NCBI RefSeq assembly: GCF_905171765.1
Contig: NC_053390.1
Location: forward strand, 213,640,208-213,704,207
Reading direction: 5' to 3'
DNA: 64,000 nucleotides
DNA from: Bufo bufo
Taxonomy: Eukaryota > Chordata > Amphibia > Anura > Bufonidae
Shown here one piece after another: positions 24,285 to 34,945 of this stretch. The notes below the pieces were generated by a model. The model did not search any database. It saw nothing but the letters and a program-made list of their open reading frames with translations, and was not told where the DNA came from. The translations under genes and the position numbers were made by a program. The stretch's first letter is position 1. Each line of letters begins with the position of its first letter.

Positions 24285-25338
24285 CAGTGCTCCAGACTAA
24301 AAAAAAATACCTAGTAGCCATTGGCTCCTGAACTGAAAAATTTAGGAGCCAAATCAAATTTTTAGTCGCCAAATCGAAACCAAATCAAAATTTTGGTATC
24401 GTGACAATGCTACGCTGATCAGATCGGTGTAGGGTTGTTTTGATACCAAAATTTTGATTCGCTTTCGTCACCATAAAAAAGTATTGCGATACCCAATACC
24501 GTGCAAAAAATAAAACACCAAAAAAAGCCGCGTGCATTTCGCATTTTATGAAACATTCGGCCCATAATAGAACAGTCCTATCCTATTTTTTGGGGTGACA
24601 AGGTGACTAAAAAATGGCGAATGCTCACCGCATAGGAGATATTTTTTAATCGTTTGGACAGCGCTATGTAATATGTTTATTTATTTATTGTTTATATATT
24701 TTATATGTAAAATTGGGAAAGGGGGGATTTAAACTTAATATTTTAGGGTACTTTCACACTAGCGGTTTTCTTTTCCGGCATAGAGTTCCGCCCTAGGGGC
24801 TCTATACTGGAAAATAACTGATCAGGCATATCCCCATGCATTCTGAATGGAGAGCAATCCGTTCAGGATGTCTTCAGTTCAGTCATTTTGACTGATCAGG
24901 CAAAAGATAAAACCGCAGCATGCTACAGTTTTATCTCCGGCGAAAAAAACTGAAGATTTGCCTGAATGCCGGATCCAGCATTTTTCCCCATAGGAACGTA
25001 TTAGTGCCAGATCTGGCATTCAAAATACCGGAATGCACCCGCACTAAATCCGGACCCATTCATTTCTATGGGGCTGTGCACATGAGCGGTGATTTTCACG
25101 CATCACTTGTGCGTTGCGTGAAAATCGCAGCATGCTTTATGTTGTGCGTTTTTCACGCAACGCAGGCCCCATAGAAGTTAATGGGGCTGCGTGAAAATCG
25201 CAAGCAAGTGCGGATGCGGTGCGATTTTCACGCATGGTTGCTAGGATGAAAGTCTATTCACTGTATTATTTTCCCTTATAACATGGTTATAAGGGAAAAT
25301 AGCATTCTTTAATACAGAATGCATAGTAGAAGGTCAAT

Positions 25339-25612
25339 ATAATAAACATTGGTGGCGCAGTGCACCCCCCCAACACCCCAGTATGATAAACATTGGTGGC
25401 GCAGTGCGCCCCCCCAATATAATAAACATTGGTGGCGCAGTGCGCCCCCCCAACACCCCAGTATAATAAACATTGGTGGCGCAGTGCGCCCCCCCAACAC
25501 CCCAGTATAATAAACATTGGTGGCGCAGTGCACCCCCCCAATATAATAAACATTGGTGGCGCAGTGCGCCCCCCCAACACCCCAGTATAATAAACATTGG
25601 TGGCGCAGTAAG
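25339..25612 (+). repeat. Seven-copy minisatellite (44/36-bp units)
   Basis: Units begin 'ataataaacattggtggcgcagtg' and continue with a run of seven C. Full units are 44 bp and end 'aacaccccagt'; short units are 36 bp and end 'aat'. The order is 44-36-44-44-36-44-partial. The ORFs seen across it on the minus strand are artefacts of the repetition. Confidence 0.9.
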
Positions 25613-25619
25613 CAGTGCC

Positions 25620-25915
25620 AATGAGGGTTAAAAAATAATTAACTCACCTCCTCCAATTGATCGTCTCCTGTTCTTTCTTCAGGATCTGTCAAAGGACCTG
25701 TGGTCACATCACTGCTCATCACATGATACATCACATGATCCATCACCATGGTAATGGACCATGTGATGAGCTCAGTGACGTCACCACAGGTCCTGAAGAA
25801 AGAACAGGAGACCGGCAGCTACGCGATCAACTGGAGGAGGTGAGTTAATTTTTTTATTATTTTTTTAACCCTCATTGGCACTTCCCACTGTGCCACCAAT
25901 GTTTCTTATACAAAT
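25620..25915. repeat. Large hairpin
   Basis: 'gtgccaatgagggttaaaaaataattaactcacctcc' at the left pairs with 'ggaggaggtgagttaat...ttaaccctcattggcac' at the right. The centre is about 25745-25750 ('ccatcaccatggtaatgg'). It ends in 'gtgccaccaatg', the inverse of the minisatellite core. Confidence 0.8.
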
Positions 25916-26105
25916 ACAGGAGGCGGGTGCCGGAATCAAATAGCCGGCACCCGACCTTTGTGACATGGAGCTGCGATCAGCGGCAGTTAACCCCTCAGGT
26001 ACCGCACCTGAAGGGTTAACTCAACTGCAGCTGATCGCAGCTCCCTGTCACAAAGGTCGGGTGACGGCTATTTGATTCCGGCACCCGCCTCCTGTATTTG
26101 TATTA
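25905..26105. repeat. Large hairpin
   Basis: 'acaaatacaggaggcgggtgccggaatcaaatagcc' pairs with 'ggctatttgattccggcacccgcctcctgtatttgt'. The centre lies at about 26000 in 'ccctcaggtaccgcacctgaaggg'. It is followed by another minisatellite core, cattggtggcgcagtg, at about 26121. Confidence 0.85.
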
Positions 26106-26400
26106 CAGGTCAGTTTTCTTCATTGGTGGCGCAGTGGCCACAGCCCCTCCCCTCCTCCTCCTGTCTCTCTTCTTATTGGCAGCAGCACAGGGGGAGGGAG
26201 ACTCCTTCTCCACTGCGCTGCTGAGAAGAACATCGGCGGCGGGGCAGAGAACTATCAGCTCCTGTGCCCGCCGCTGTATTCAACTGCAGAGCTGCAGTGG
26301 CGGGTCTAGTCGCAAATAGCGACAAGACTAAAAAGTCTTGTCGCCATTTGTAAATTCTAAGTCGCATTGGCAACCATTTTGGTCGCCATCTGGAGCCCTG

Positions 26401-26900
26401 AGATGAAGTGATGCACCCATCATGCCTACTGTACAAGCCTGTGGGGGCAGTGCTATGATCTGGGGTTGCTGCAGTTGGTCAGGTCTAGGTTCAGCAACAG
26501 TATGTGCTCCAAGAATGAGGTCAGCTGACTACCTGAACATACTGAATGACCAGGTTATTCCATCAATGGATTTTTTCTTCCCTGATGGCACGGGTATATT
26601 CCAAGATAACAATGCCAGGATTTACCGGGCTCAAATTGTGAAAGAGTGGTTATGGGAGCATGAGACGACATTTTCACACATGGATTGGCCACCACAGAGT
26701 CCAGACCTTAACCCCATTGAGAATCTTTGGGATGTGCTGGAGAAGGCTTTGCGCAGCAGTCAGACTCTACCATCATCAATGCAAGATCTTGGTGAAAAAT
26801 GAATGCAACACTGGATGGAAATAAATCTTGCGACATAGCAGAAGATTATCGAAACAATGCCACAGCGAATCCGTGCCGTAATCAAAGCTAAAGACTTTTT
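26401..26900 (+). pseudogene. Tc1/mariner transposase, C-terminal part
   Basis: Resumes in DEVMHPSCL context and runs through [37 protein letters not shown] (second catalytic aspartate) and [20 protein letters not shown] (third acidic residue). It ends at MPQRIRAVIKAK. A stop at 26800 (GEK*) breaks the last segment. Confidence 0.88.
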
Positions 26901-27401
26901 TTTTGTGGCGACTTTTTTTTTGGGACATGCAGTGTATGTAGCTCGCATAAAACAAAAAAACCCTAAAACATAACTTTTAATCAAAAAATATATAATATAA
27001 ACAGCCCCTGCATAAATGAGATGTCCACAGATTAATTTGTGTGACTGGATAATTAATAACATACAAAGGCACAGGTAGAGAAATTGTACGTAATCAGTAC
27101 CATATAAATTCACAAAATGGGCCTCTTAATGAGGTTACTTACAGTTCCCGTGATTATTGGATATCACCAGTTGATGAAGTACACAGATGAATTCACGGTT
27201 CTTGCAATCTGAGAAAAGTTGCTCAGCAGGGTATGATGTCACCGCAATGTGTTGTCGGGAGATGACCTGTCCCTGGGTGTCCCTTTTGGCTATCCCTGAC
27301 TAAAAGCGGAGCACCTGCCCTGTAAGGGACGACCCCACTTCTCGGTGGCTAAACCCTGTACAATAGCCCTAGAAGGCCCTGGAAGAGTTGTCAAGCTGAA
27401 G

Positions 27402-27449
27402 TCCCGGCGCATTTCCCCATTAAAGATAATAATGGTTCACCAGGGGACA
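27402..27449 (-). ncRNA. Hammerhead motif, mutated copy in left arm of PLE 1
   Basis: Minus-strand reading gives CTGGTGA in place of CTGATGA, and GAAATGCGCC in place of GAAACGCGTC. Both changes hit conserved core or cleavage-site positions, so this copy is predicted to be inactive. Confidence 0.6.
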
Positions 27450-28139
27450 GAGAGACATAGTCCAATATAGACGGATGATGCTGAAGACATATGATAGTGG
27501 CTACCCTGATGCTGTAGGCGCAAATGTATATCAGAGAAGGTCCCCTATTTATACCTCATATGGGCTGCGTTTGAAAGTGGTCCTCCCGTACTCAAGGACG
27601 CAAAAAAACGGAATAGGAAATTGCGCACAACTTCCGGTGCGTGGAACGCATGATGCGTTCCACAGTAATACAAAGTTAATACAGGGTTATTAGATGTTGA
27701 AAAACACTAACCAGGCCAGAGAAAAATGCCCAGCCAAGGGACAACAATTAGATAATAATTGCTATATAGCCTACTCAACGGCAAGAAGATCAGAAAGGGT
27801 CTATCGAGGGTGGTCAATTTCCGGTGGATGGAACACATATGAGGTCCTTGAAGTACATGTGGGAGCGCTGTGGAACGCAAATAGGAAAGAGAGAAATACA
27901 TACTATAATCTGCGTTCCATACCGCTATTGAAACTTAAGAAATGTGCTGGTAACCCATCGTTGTTAATTATAATAAGGGGGACGGATGTACATGGGATTA
28001 TTGCACAATATACAGTAAGGGTAGCCTAGTTAAACTGAGGCTAAACAAGGCGATTAATTAAACCTGGGATACAGGGATAAATAACCTAACCCCTAGGACC
28101 CCAATAGATATTTTGACGTACACAAGAGACCAATCACGG

Positions 28140-29180
28140 TCAGATAAAAAGCAGGTTAACACATGTACGAAAAATACAATATAAGGAACAAGGATTATTG
28201 ACAGAGAGGAGACACAGTTTTAAGATGGCGTATCCATTCGGCCTCTTTGCAGAGAATCCTCTTATTCCAGTCGCCCCCCTAGGAGACCTACGGATTACCT
28301 CAACAACCTGAAATTTTAAAGTCATGTGGTCACCATTGTGGAATTCCAAAATATGGCGTGCTATGGGTTTATCACAATGGTGATTAATATCCCCTAGGTT
28401 GCCGCCTACTCTACGTCGTAACGCCCGCATTGTTTTCCCCAAATAATTCAGGGGACAATCGCATGTACATAAATAAATTACTCCTTGTGTCTTGCAGTTT
28501 GCGAAATCTCGCATTTTGTTGGTGATACCAGAGACACTAGTAAAACTGGTTGACTTAAAGGGAACCTGTCACCGGGATTTGGGGTATAGAGCTGAGGACA
28601 TGGTTTGCTAGATGGGCACTAGCACATCCGCAATATCCAGTCCCCATAACTATGTGTGCTTTTATTGTGTAAAAATCAGATTTGATACATATGCAAATTA
28701 AGATAAAAGAGTCATATCTTACTTGTGTGACCAGAGAAGAGTCATATTTTCAAGTTCTGACTCATCTCAAGTTAATTTGCATATGTATCAAATCGGTTTT
28801 TATACACAATAAAAGCACACAGAGCTATGGGGACTGGGTATTGCGGATGTGCTAGCGGCCCTCTAGCAACCCATGTCCTCAGCTCTATACCCAAAATCCA
28901 GGTGACAGGTTCTCTTTAAGGATCATAGGGCAACAAATACAGTCATTTCCGCATCTAAATGTACCAAGCAGTTTTTGGTCTAACCAGGTACCCCTTCCAT
29001 ATGGTTTAGTGTAATGACTATGTACCAATCTATCCTTGATTGATCTGCCTCTTCTATAGGTGACTATTGGTTGTGGAAGAATGAGATCACCTATAGTGGG
29101 GTCGGACAGAAGAATCCCCCAGTATCTCCTTAGCACCCCTAACTCCCGTGAGTTCTGTTTGTCGAATGTTGTTGTGCATT
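28140..29180 (-). pseudogene. PLE 1 GIY-YIG endonuclease region, interrupted
   Basis: Minus strand, 5' part about 29180-28920: RELGVLRRYWGILLSDPTIG, then PIVTYRRGRSIKDRLVHSHY and GTFRCGNDCICCPM, the cysteine-containing linker of PLE proteins. After a T2 MITE the frame continues at about 28540-28240 with the GIY-YIG core: VIYLCTCDCPLNYLGKTMRA, then LRRRVGGNLGDINHH. The canonical glycine-isoleucine-tyrosine is VIY here, as in many PLEs. RT is not found upstream. Confidence 0.85.
28555..28919. mobile_element. T2/Kolobok-type MITE inside PLE 1
   Basis: TTAAAGGGAACCTGTCACCG to GGTGACAGGTTCTCTTTAA, TTAA at both ends, full-length hairpin arms including 'gatttgatacatatgcaaatta'. Same family as 34021-34369. 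Confidence 0.9.
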
Positions 29181-29579
29181 TTCATACGTATACAATATTA
29201 TCTAATGACATTATAATCAAAATGAATGCTCATATCATTGCCTTTAAGAATAAAATCAGCCTGAACCAAAGTTCTATTATGTGGCTGAGGAAGCCAAGAT
29301 GAGTTCATGGCAAGTTCAGTTTATATAAAAATAATTGTGAACATAAACGGACATTGTATTTAAAAGTTATTACTAAAGATATGGGACTATCTAGGGGGAG
29401 TATGCCAACTCTCTAAGACATGTCTGTCTGGTGGGAACAAGGTTACTTGATAAGGACTCATATCCTTGAGGCACACCTGCTGTATGAGGTTCAATTTATA
29501 TATTCATAATTATATTATATATATATCTCTGTATGGTATATTTCGTTTACAACATATGTTAATTAATAATTCATTTAAT

Positions 29580-30804
29580 GTAGTGGTAGGTTGTGGTGGC
29601 TCACTAGCAAGTAGTTAAGGTATGTTGCTGCAAGCTCAGATAGAGGGAATCACCCCACCCTCTCTTAAAAGGCAAATGTAGTAATAGGAAAATAGCGAGC
29701 ACTCATGCACTTGGCAACCAAATTGACATGTGCAGAAAATATTTATTAAATCCCCATAAAATACAACTAATAAAATTTATAAGAACAATGTAGCAATAAT
29801 ATACAACATTACAGTCACATATATTGTGGTAGATATGATCGATACTATATTCGATAAAAATATATTCGATAGAAATATTCGATAAATTGAATGGTAGAAA
29901 ATTCAATGTTGAAATATTCGATAGAATATTCGATACCACTCAATAGTGTCGATAAATTCAATAATATATATCACACCAAAAAACTTCAAGTATATGCTGT
30001 TATTTGGGAAAGAGGGGGTATTATCTTCTAGCGCTCTATCCCAATTTGGGAAACTGAATGTCACTGAAAATGTTGTAGGTGTATTCACTGGGAGCGCAAT
30101 ATGTTCATAAAGTGTCCACAGGAATCCTGATAATGTGAAAAGTCTCTTATAGCATATCCTTTTATGGTCGATATGAGCTTTGGATTGAAGAAAACTTTAA
30201 ATCGATATTTGGCTTACCGTCTAGCGTCTGCTGTCTCCCTATTGCTTCAATGGAGCTTTAAATATTTGCCGGCTTATTCAGTCGCTCCATACAGCAAGCT
30301 GGTTTAAATTTCGCGAGAGTTCCAAAGATCGCAGGAGTTACCACTCTGTTCCGCAATTTCCTTTGGTGCAGCTTTCGACGATAAGAATAGTTAATCCTTT
30401 ACTGTAGAAATTTTCTTCTGTATGGCCATACAGTATTATCGGAGGTTTTTCAATGCAGGTACATCACTTGTTTCACCATGGTGATGTACCATCATGATAT
30501 TATATTTCATGTAATAAGCGGATTCTCAATACTATATGATATCAATTGTTCTACAGCACTCTGGTTCAAATACCATCAATCAGACTATAGCATACTGTGG
30601 AAAAATCATCCTTTCAACTTTATAATCCGTGGTATTATTTAAGTGTATTATTTTAAGTATATTATTTAGGTTTTATGGTATTTTAATTGATTGACTTGAT
30701 TTTATTTATGTACAAGTGTTCACGTATATTGGATTTAATTAAATTTTATGTACTTTATGATGCAAATGAAGTGTGCTTGCCCATCATTTTAGTTTTACAA
30801 ATTT
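29580..30804. other. AT-rich insert inside PLE 1, start resembles palindromic element 2
   Basis: 29590-29770 ('tggtggctcac...agaggg...caccctct...gagcactcatgcacttgg...atttattaaatcccc') follows the same order of phrases as the inverse of 40870-40690, the extension and outer arm of palindromic element 2. A cluster of 'attcgata' motifs lies at 29840-29960. No matching opposite arm was found before 30804, so this copy seems truncated. No coding signal. Confidence 0.5.
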
Positions 30805-31104
30805 ATTATCTAATTGTTGTCCCTTGGCTGGGCATTTTTCTCTGGCCTGGCTAGTGTTGTTCAACATCTAATAACCCTGTATTAACTTTGTATTGCTGTG
30901 GAACGCATCATGCGTTCCACGCATTAGAAGTTGTGCGCAATTTATTCTTCCGTTTTTTTGCGTCCTTGAGTACGGGAGGACCACTTTCAAACGCAGCCAA
31001 TATGAGGTATAAATAGGGGACCTTCTCTGATATACATTTGCGCCTACAGCATCAGGGTAGCCACTATCATATGTCTTCAGCATCATCCGTCTATATTGGA
31101 CTTT

Positions 31105-31152
31105 GTCCCCTGATGAACCATTATTATCTTTAATGGGGAAACGCGTCGGGAC
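31105..31152 (+). ncRNA. Hammerhead ribozyme, intact core (right arm of PLE 1)
   Basis: Stem I strands are GTCCC (31105-31109) and GGGAC (31148-31152). The core CTGATGA is at 31110-31116; stem II pairs CCATTA (31118-31123) with TAATGG (31131-31136). GAAAC follows at 31138-31142, a two-nt loop, and GTC (31145-31147) at the expected cleavage position. An A/G mismatch closes stem II. Hammerheads with minute stem III are established features of PLE terminal repeats. Confidence 0.75.
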
Positions 31153-31620
31153 TTCAGCTTGACAACTCTTTCAGGGTCTTCTAGGGCTATTGTACAGGGT
31201 TTAGCCACCGAGAAGTGGGGTCGCCCCTTTCAGGGCGGGTGCTCCGCTTTTAGGCAGGGATAGCCAAAAGGGACACCCAGGGACAGGTCATCTCCCGACA
31301 ACACATCGCGGTGACATCATACCCTGCTGAGCAACTTTTCTCAGATTGCAAGAACCGTGAATTCATCTGTGTACTTCATCAACTAGTGATATCCAATAAT
31401 CACGGGAACCGTGAGTAACCTCATTAAGAGGCCCATTTTGTGAATTTATATGCTCTACCTGTGCCTTTGTATCTGTTATAAATTATCCAGTCACACAAAT
31501 TAATCTGTGGACAATTTTATATAAAATTATCTCATTTATGTAGGGGCTGTTTATATTATATAATTTTTGATTAAAAGTTATGTTTTAGTTTTTTTTTGTT
31601 TCATGTGAGCTACATATATA

Positions 31621-32532
31621 CAGGGTGGGCCATTTATATGGATACACCTTAATAAAATGGGAATGGTTGGTGATATTAACTTCCTGTTTGTGGCACATTA
31701 GTATATGTGAGGGGGGAAACTTTTCAAGATGTGTGGTGACCATGGCGGCCATTTTGAAGTTCGCCATTTTGAATCCAACTTTTGTTTTTTCAATAGGAAG
31801 AGGGTCATTTGACACATCAAACTTATTGGGAATTTCACAAGAAAAACAATGGTGTGCTTGGTTTTAACGTAACTTTATTCTTTCATGAGTTATTTACAAG
31901 TTTATGACCACTTACAAAATGTGTTCAATGTGCTGCCCATTGTGTTGGATTGTCAATGCAACCCTTTTCTCCCACTCTTCACACACTGATAGCAACACCG
32001 CAGGAGAAATGCTAGCACAGGCTTCAAGTATCCGTAGTTTCAGGTGCTGCACATCTCGTATCATCTGAAGGCAATCGTCTATGCTGTGAAGATACGAGAT
32101 GTGCAGCACCTGAAACTACGGATACTGGAAGCCTGTGCTAGCATTTCTCCTGCAGTGTTGCTATCAGTGTGTGAAGAGTGGGAGAAGAGGGTTGCATTGA
32201 CAATCCAACACAATGGGCAGCACATTGAACACATTTTATAAGTGGTCAGAAACTTGCAAATAACTAATGAAAGAATAAAGTTATGTTAAAACCAAGCACA
32301 CCATTGTTTTTCTTGTGAAATTCCCAATAAGTTTGATGTGTCAAATGACCCTCTTCCTATTGAAAAAACAAAAGTTGGATTCAAAATGGCCAACTTCAAA
32401 ATGGCCGCCATGGTCATCACCCTTCTTGAAAAGTTTCCCCACTCACATATACTAATGTGCCACAAACAGAAAGTTAATATCACCAACCATTCCCATTTTA
32501 TTAAGGTGTATCCATATAAATGGCCCACCCTG
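31621..32532. mobile_element. Mariner-type palindromic element, 442-bp arms
   Basis: Starts CAGGGTGGGCCATTTATATG and ends with its exact inverse, flanked by TA on both sides (31619-31620, 32533-32534). Arms 31621-32062 and 32091-32532 are equal in length and surround a 28-nt loop. Each arm encodes the same transposase C-terminal relic (LKLRILEACASISPAVLLSV ... GQHIEHIL), read outward from the centre. So the element is two inverted copies of one transposon 3' end. Confidence 0.88.
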
Positions 32533-32534
32533 TA

Positions 32535-33480
32535 TAACTTCGGTATACTGATTTCTGTGAGCTTATGTCACTTTCTGCTTTTACTTATCCAAACCCTTCT
32601 GAGATTGATTTCTCGCCATATATTGTACGTCATGATGGTGGAAATTTTTTGTCTATATAATTCACCTTTATTTATTTCAAAAAAATCCAAAATTTACAGA
32701 AAATTTTGAAAAATTTGCAATTTTCAGAATTTGAATTTCTCTGCTTTTAAGGCATCATAAAATAGTTATTACTTTACATTTCCCATATGTCCACTTTGAT
32801 TTTTGCATCATTTTGTAAATGTAATTTTATTTTTTAGGATTGTACACGGCTTAGAATTTTAGAAGCAAGTTTTTGAATTCTTATGAAAATTTCCGAAACC
32901 AACTTTAAGGACCAGTTCAGTTATGAAGTCACTTTGTGGGGCTTACATAGTGGAAACCACCCATTAATGACCCCATTGTAGAAACTACACCCCTCAAGTT
33001 ATTAAATACAGATTTTACAAGCTTTGTTAACCCTTTAGGTGTTCCACAAGAATTAAAGGAAAAAGGAGATTACATTTAACTTCTTTTTTGGCAGATTTTT
33101 CATTTGAATTTATTTTTCCTGTAACACTAAATTTATAACCCTGATTCTGCAGTTTACAGTAACAGGTGTAAGTTGCACCAAAAAGTCAAGGAGTGGAAAA
33201 CAAAAAAACCTTCGGGGGTGAAAAGGTTGAATCTAGAAGACCCTTAGGACCAATTCAGTAGAAATCAAAATTATGCAAAATAGTTGTTTAGTTTTGTAGG
33301 ACTATATAAAAAAAAAAAGTCCCAATACACCCACACAGAGGGGGATTACCACCATAAAAAAAAAATATATATATATATATTATTTTTTGCTTTGAAAGCC
33401 CACATCATCTTATATTGTACAATTTGAGCCACTAAGATTCACATTCTTTTAAAACTGATGATTTATTAAAAATCCATTTA
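32535..33480. other. AT-rich sequence without recognised element
   Basis: No gene or complete repeat seen. Phrases such as 'cccattgtagaaactacacccctcaagttatta' (about 32975) are common in frog genomes and point to old repeat debris. Confidence 0.45.
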
Positions 33481-33845
33481 AAGGATTTTTTATGGACTTT
33501 TTTTTTTTTAAGTACCTTTACTTGCGGGGTACTTTCCACTGATGCTGCCATCCTTTGTCCTTTTTTTTTTTAAATACCCCATTGCATGCCCCACTGTGCC
33601 CCCTGCAGTTTTCGCGTCCAGTATGTTAATACTGAGAATTGGTACAGGGAGGAGACGCCAGGTTTTCTCAGTGGGTGTCTCCTTCTCCCTGGAGCACATC
33701 CCAGACAGAGAGAAAAAACAGCTCACCTTCTCCCTGGCGTAGAAAAAGGTCTAAATGTAAGACAGCTCGGAAGCTGTCTTACATTTAGAAGCGGCGTTGG
33801 ATCCACCAAAGTTATGAAGAGGCCGGCGCCTCTTAATAAATGACC
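33481..33845. repeat. Diverged repeat related to the T2 MITE at 10917 and to 37560-37690
   Basis: 'ggtacagggaggagacgccaggttttctcagtggg' parallels 11080-11115, and 'ccaccaaagttatgaagaggccggcgcc' parallels 37600-37630. The two parts together suggest a mosaic of old MITEs; ends are not clear. Confidence 0.5.
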
Positions 33846-34020
33846 CCCTTAGTCCCAAAACACATTACCTTTATAGTTTCCCACAAGAACTCCCACTGTA
33901 TCCAATCAAATATTTTGGTTGCGTCAAGGAACAGAACTGCCCTCCACCCGGCCTCATTCCTTTACATCCACCATATTAGGCCAAAGCCTCCATATATTAT
34001 GCGTTGTTGACTTCCCAGGC

Positions 34021-34369
34021 TTAAAGGGAACCTGTCACCGCGATTTTGTGTATAGAGCTGAGGACATGGGTTCCTAGATGGCCGCTAGCACATCCGCAAT
34101 ACCCAGTCCCCATAGCTCTGTGTGCTTTTATTGTGTAAAAAAAAACGATTTGATACATATGCAAATTAACCTGAGATGAGTCCTGTACGTGAGATGAGTC
34201 AGGGACAGGACTCACCTCAGGTTAATTTGCATATGTATCAAATCGGTTTTTTGAGACAATAAAAGCACACAGAGCTATGGGCACTGGATATTGCTGGTGT
34301 GCTAGCGGCCATCTAGCAGCCCATGTCCTCAGCTCTATACACAAAATCCCAGTGACAGGTTCCCTTTAA
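34021..34369. mobile_element. T2/Kolobok-type MITE
   Basis: TTAAAGGGAACCTGTCACCG to CAGTGACAGGTTCCCTTTAA. A close relative of 28555-28919, including 'tttgatacatatgcaaattaacctgagatgag' in inverted copies. Confidence 0.92.
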
Positions 34370-34830
34370 GGGGGTTGTGTCTCTTCAGCAAATGGCATTT
34401 ATTATGTAGAGAAAGTTAATGCAAGGCTTTTACTAATGTATTGTGATTGTCCATATTGCCTCCTTTGCTGGCTGGATTCATTTTTCCATCCCATTATACA
34501 CTGTTCATTTCCATGGTTATGACCACCCTGCAATCCAGCAGCGGTGGCCGTGCTTGCACACTACAGAAAAAAGCACCAGCCTATGTGAGCTCCCACGGTC
34601 CCAGCCACCAGAGAAGCTGGCACATTTTCCGTGAGTGTACAAGCACGACCACCACTGATGGATTGCAGGGTGGTCGTAAACATGGAAACAAGCAGTGTAT
34701 AATTTGATGGAAAAATGAATCCAGAAAGCAAAGGAGGCAATATGGATAATCACAATACATTAGTAAGTGGTTTGTATTAACTTTCTCTACATTCTAAATG
34801 CCACTTGCTGAAGAGACACATCCCCTTTAA
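34366..34830. mobile_element. T2/Kolobok-type MITE sharing a TTAA with its neighbour
   Basis: TTAAGGGGGTTGTGTCTCTTCAGC at the left mirrors GCTGAAGAGACACATCCCCTTTAA at the right. Arms such as 'ccatattgcctcctttgctggctggattca' pair throughout. It begins at the TTAA (34366-34369) that ends the preceding MITE. Confidence 0.88.
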
Positions 34831-34945
34831 GCCCACATTGATCTGTCGCCACAACCGAATCTATGGCCGATTTTAAATTTTTCTGCCAATACCTTTACCA
34901 AAATTGTAATTGCATTAAGAGCATTCCAAGAGGGATCATACATCC

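Larger units (their letters stand above)
24285..26400. mobile_element. 2.1-kb non-autonomous DNA transposon with 5-bp target duplication
   Basis: Terminal inverted repeats CAGTGCTCCAGA and TCTGGAGCCCTG; 'agatg' is duplicated exactly at 24280-24284 and 26401-26405. Removing the element restores the transposase codons. The interior holds a CTTTCACACTAG-type MITE start (24744), a 7-copy minisatellite (25339-25612) and two large hairpins. CAG...CTG ends suggest a hAT-like element, but hAT duplications are usually 8 bp, so the superfamily is uncertain. Confidence 0.8.
22531..26936 (+). mobile_element. Tc1/mariner transposon split by two nested insertions
   Basis: Inverted termini begin TACACTGC(C/A)TGTC next to a TA (22529-22530) and end GACATGCAGTGTA at about 26936. 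The body is interrupted by a CR1 LINE (22895-23959) and by a 2.1-kb MITE (24285-26400). When both are removed the transposase reads across the junctions. It has stops and frameshifts of its own, so it is inactive. Confidence 0.85.
26937..31617 (-). mobile_element. Penelope-like element 1 with 0.8-kb inverted terminal repeats
   Basis: Left arm 26937-27756 and right arm 30805-31617 are inverted copies of about 815 bp with moderate divergence. Between them a minus-strand frame encodes the C-terminal GIY-YIG part of a PLE protein, but no reverse transcriptase is seen. A T2 MITE (28555-28919) and a stretch resembling the palindromic elements (from about 29580) are nested inside. Both arms contain hammerhead sequence; the right copy has an intact core, the left does not. 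The element abuts the Tc1 end on its left and a mariner palindrome on its right. Confidence 0.8.
33846..34945 (-). pseudogene. L1-type reverse transcriptase relic split by two T2 MITEs
   Basis: On the minus strand 34945-34831 gives NAITILVKVLAEKFK with a decayed 'DQCG' context. After the two MITEs, 34020-33846 continues with PGKSTTHNIWRLWPNM and then AVLFLDATKIFDWIQWEFLW. The last is RT palm motif A, F-L-D-A-x-K-x-F-D. The order equals the L1 fingers/palm. Several stops are present. This is an old fragment distinct from the L1 at 37.8-45 kb. Confidence 0.7.

Noticed and set aside
25339..25612. CRISPR-like repeat array
   Set aside because: Units are contiguous tandem repeats without unique spacers, inside a eukaryotic transposon.
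25287..25621. Long overlapping minus-strand ORFs rich in 'GGALRHQCLLYW'
   Set aside because: Created by the 44/36-bp minisatellite; all three frames stay open because the unit lacks stops.
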